In this document: positions 6,977 to 8,027 of the stretch, piece by piece
Layout of the letters: each line of letters begins with the position of its first letter
Position numbering within the stretch: the first letter of the stretch is position 1
Assembly (NCBI GenBank): GCA_021812265.1
Contig: JAKAOI010000084.1
Location: forward strand, 1-8,027
DNA: 8,027 nucleotides
Direction: 5' to 3'
Source: Chloroflexota bacterium
Lineage (GTDB): Bacteria; Chloroflexota; Ktedonobacteria; Ktedonobacterales; JACDGC01
The notes under the pieces: generated by a model
The model's database searches: none
Told to the model about the DNA's origin: nothing
The model's input: the letters and a program-made list of their open reading frames with translations, nothing else
Position numbers and translations under genes: made by a program

Positions 6977-6997
6977 TGATAACTTTCACTTTTATCA
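6977..6997. promoter_or_regulatory. Operator-like palindrome upstream of the exporter operon
   Basis: TGATAA (6977-6982) and TTATCA (6992-6997) form a 21-bp inverted repeat with a 9-bp centre. On the minus strand it falls between a TTGGCG (7003-6998) and TATCAG (6981-6976), a 4/6 and 4/6 promoter-like pair with a 16-bp spacer. A regulator bound here would block that promoter. Six-bp half-sites occur readily by chance in AT-rich DNA. Confidence 0.25.
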
Positions 6998-7091
6998 CGC
7001 CAATCTGACAGCTTCGTTTCAAAAAATTTGTAAAAGATTTGTAACCAGCTGACTGCTAGTACTTCTATTGAAATTAAAGAAATCCACAATA

Positions 7092-7199
7092 ACAAAATTC
7101 TGCGTCCCCTATTATAACTGGCAATATCACAAAAACATCACCGGAGCTTGTTATGAGCAACAACGCAGAAATATTGCCGGGATAATCTAACAATTTTGT
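7092..7199. repeat. Long nested imperfect inverted repeat (about 108 bp)
   Basis: Three stems nest in order. The outer stem is ACAAAATT (7092-7099) with AATTTTGT (7192-7199). The middle stem is 7111-7127 with 7171-7186: 15 pairs including one wobble, with a 2x1 internal loop, and a core of GGCAATAT with ATATTGCC. The inner stem is TTGTT (7148-7152) with AACAA (7159-7163). Alternative pairings exist: TTCTGCGT (7098-7105) with ACGCAGAA (7163-7170), and TATCACAAAA (7125-7134) with TTTTGTGATA (7194-7203). It may be a structured RNA, a regulatory leader or the remnant of a miniature inverted-repeat element; no target-site duplication is evident. Confidence 0.5.
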
Positions 7200-7224
7200 G
7201 ATAGAATATATTTTGAAGGTCCAT

Positions 7225-7313
7225 GCGCGATCTTCACAAACAATTTAGATACCATCCGACCAGCAAAAATATTCTATGTAAGATTGCGCCAAGCAGCGAT
7301 GGTATGCCAAATT
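7225..7313 (+). promoter_or_regulatory. Two mutually exclusive stems ahead of the hydroxylase gene
   Basis: GCGCGATCTT (7225-7234) can pair with AAGATTGCGC (7280-7289), 10 bp with one G-T. ATACCATC (7249-7256) can pair with GATGGTAT (7298-7305), extended by AATTT (7242-7246) with AAATT (7309-7313). The two stems cross, so only one can form unless they make a pseudoknot. If transcribed with the hydroxylase this could be a switch-like leader; no transcript start has been located. Confidence 0.3.
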
Positions 7314-7348
7314 ATAAGCGTCAACGACGATTGCTGAACGTTTGACGT

Positions 7349-7377
7349 GAATACGATATAGTAAGAGGAGCGTATTC
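7349..7377 (+). promoter_or_regulatory. Inverted repeat whose loop holds the hydroxylase Shine-Dalgarno
   Basis: GAATACG (7349-7355) pairs perfectly with CGTATTC (7371-7377). The 15-nt loop contains AGAGGAG (7364-7370), the only SD before the ATG at 7384, whose linear spacing of 13 nt is long; the stem arm fills that spacing. The loop also contains TATAGT (7357-7362), a 5/6 match to a -10 box. The element could be an RNA hairpin affecting translation or a DNA operator. A 7-bp dyad alone may be chance. Confidence 0.35.
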
Positions 7378-7383
7378 CGCGCC

Positions 7384-8027
7384 ATGAAAATTTCTCAAGA
7401 TGACCTTGCGGGTCCACCGCAGCGAGAATATTCTGAAACAGATCACGACACGTGGAAAAGACTGATAGAACGCCAGTTAAAACTTATTGAAACGATTGCC
7501 CCTGCGATGTATTGGGAGGGATTTGCGCGGCTGAATTTAGACAGAAATCGACTGCCCGTTCAAAACACCATGAGCGCGCATCTAAATGACTTAGTCGGCT
7601 GGCAATTATCAAACGCACAAGATGAATATTTAAAGCCGGTAGATTGGTTTATTCACTTGGAAAATAAACATTTTCCCGTAACCGACTACATTCGACAACC
7701 AAAAGACTTTGAGTTTACACCGCTGCCAGATTTATTTCATGAATATTTTGGGCATTTAGCGTGGATGACGCTGCCACGATATTTAGAAATCGTCAACCGT
7801 ATAACTCGCAAATATTTAGCGTCTTCCGACGATATGCGCTTGGTAATATCGAATATTTGGTGGTTTACCATTGAATTCGGCTTAATTCGCGAAGATGGCA
7901 AAGTCCGGCCGTTCGGCGCAGGATTGCTTTCTTCACCCGGAGAGCTTCAACGCTCCCTGCGAGAAACAGATACACATGTTCCCTTTACCCTTGAGGGAGC
8001 AGCCAAAGCGGAGGCAAAGCCATACGC
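7384..8027 (+). CDS. Aromatic amino acid hydroxylase, probably phenylalanine 4-hydroxylase (3' end outside window)
   Basis: The first 214 codons of a pterin-dependent, non-heme iron hydroxylase; the window cuts it. Members convert phenylalanine to tyrosine (or hydroxylate Tyr/Trp) using O2 and a tetrahydropterin in the cytoplasm. Evidence: the N-terminal YSETDHDTWKRLIERQ (16-31) matches the bacterial enzyme start with no ACT regulatory domain. HFPVTDYIR (96-104) matches the conserved 'RRFP...IR' segment. The metal site is HEYFGH (H119, H124) with the third ligand E164 in WFTIEFGL. FGAGLLSSPGEL (177-188) is also conserved. Residues near the iron differ from the usual pattern: TPLPD replaces TPEPD or QEPD, and GHLAWM replaces GHVPL. 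Bacterial enzymes are commonly about 260-300 residues, so perhaps 50-90 are missing. The start at 7384 follows AGAGGAG by 13 nt. The specificity (Phe versus Trp) cannot be settled; Phe is likeliest for a short bacterial form. Confidence 0.88.
   Translation, partial: MKISQDDLAGPPQREYSETDHDTWKRLIERQLKLIETIAPAMYWEGFARLNLDRNRLPVQNTMSAHLNDLVGWQLSNAQDEYLKPVDWFIHLENKHFPVTDYIRQPKDFEFTPLPDLFHEYFGHLAWMTLPRYLEIVNRITRKYLASSDDMRLVISNIWWFTIEFGLIREDGKVRPFGAGLLSSPGELQRSLRETDTHVPFTLEGAAKAEAKPY

Larger units (their letters stand above)
6842..7383. other. Divergent intergenic region, 542 bp, rich in inverted repeats
   Basis: No supported gene lies between the exporter operon (-) and the hydroxylase gene (+). 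A minus-strand frame of 81 codons (7095-6850) starts with TTG, has no visible SD and runs into the adaptor RBS, so it is not called. The region should contain both divergent promoters, yet neither is strong. It holds the dyads listed separately at 6977-6997, 7092-7199, 7225-7313 and 7349-7377. I see no tRNA or known riboswitch core. Confidence 0.6.

Noticed and set aside
6850..7095. Minus-strand 81-codon frame with a hydrophobic N terminus, upstream of the adaptor
   Set aside because: It begins with TTG, has no visible SD, overlaps the adaptor's ribosome binding site, and its sequence looks random after the first 25 residues. The region is also rich in dyads, which suits non-coding DNA better.

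Overview
The window reads as ordinary chromosomal DNA from a free-living bacterium, most likely a Chloroflexota (Ktedonobacteria-like) organism. This placement is an inference from protein style: a zinc-ribbon/TPT-linker/membrane protein, a YknXYZ/MacB-type exporter with a long-tailed adaptor, and moderate GC with AT-rich intergenic DNA. No rRNA or marker gene is present to confirm it. I see no tRNA, rRNA, CRISPR array, transposase or phage gene.

Layout. 1-483 (+) is the 3' end of a class I SAM-dependent methyltransferase gene. After 340 bp of AT-rich spacer, 824-1957 (+) encodes a membrane protein with a cytoplasmic zinc ribbon, a Pro/Thr-rich linker, one transmembrane helix and an extracytoplasmic domain. 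A strong hairpin (1987-2022) separates it from the convergent xseB (2037-2303, -), the exonuclease VII small subunit. Upstream of xseB on the same strand is an unrecognised 164-residue protein (2502-2996, -), with a clear ribosome binding site and a consensus -10 box. A 15-bp perfect hairpin (3176-3215) then closes a three-gene minus-strand operon. Its transcription order is membrane-fusion adaptor (6841-5342), ABC ATPase (5320-4508) and MacB/FtsX-type permease (4518-3235). A 542-bp divergent intergenic region rich in inverted repeats follows. The window ends inside an aromatic amino acid hydroxylase gene (7384 onward, +), probably phenylalanine 4-hydroxylase.

How the genes work together. The adaptor, ATPase and permease form one export machine of the MacB/YknXYZ type: the ATPase powers the permease, and the adaptor couples it to substrate or cell-envelope partners outside the membrane. 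The other genes (methyltransferase, zinc-ribbon protein, xseB, hypothetical protein, hydroxylase) have no evident functional link to it or to each other.

Most of the novelty is in non-coding DNA. Positions 7092-7199 hold a long nested imperfect inverted repeat. Positions 7225-7313 hold two mutually exclusive stems. Positions 7349-7377 hold an inverted repeat whose loop carries the hydroxylase Shine-Dalgarno. Among proteins, the zinc-ribbon sensor-like protein, the 164-residue orphan, the cysteine pair at the adaptor hairpin tip and the altered metal-site neighbourhood of the hydroxylase deserve a second look. I do not see a clear new multi-gene system.
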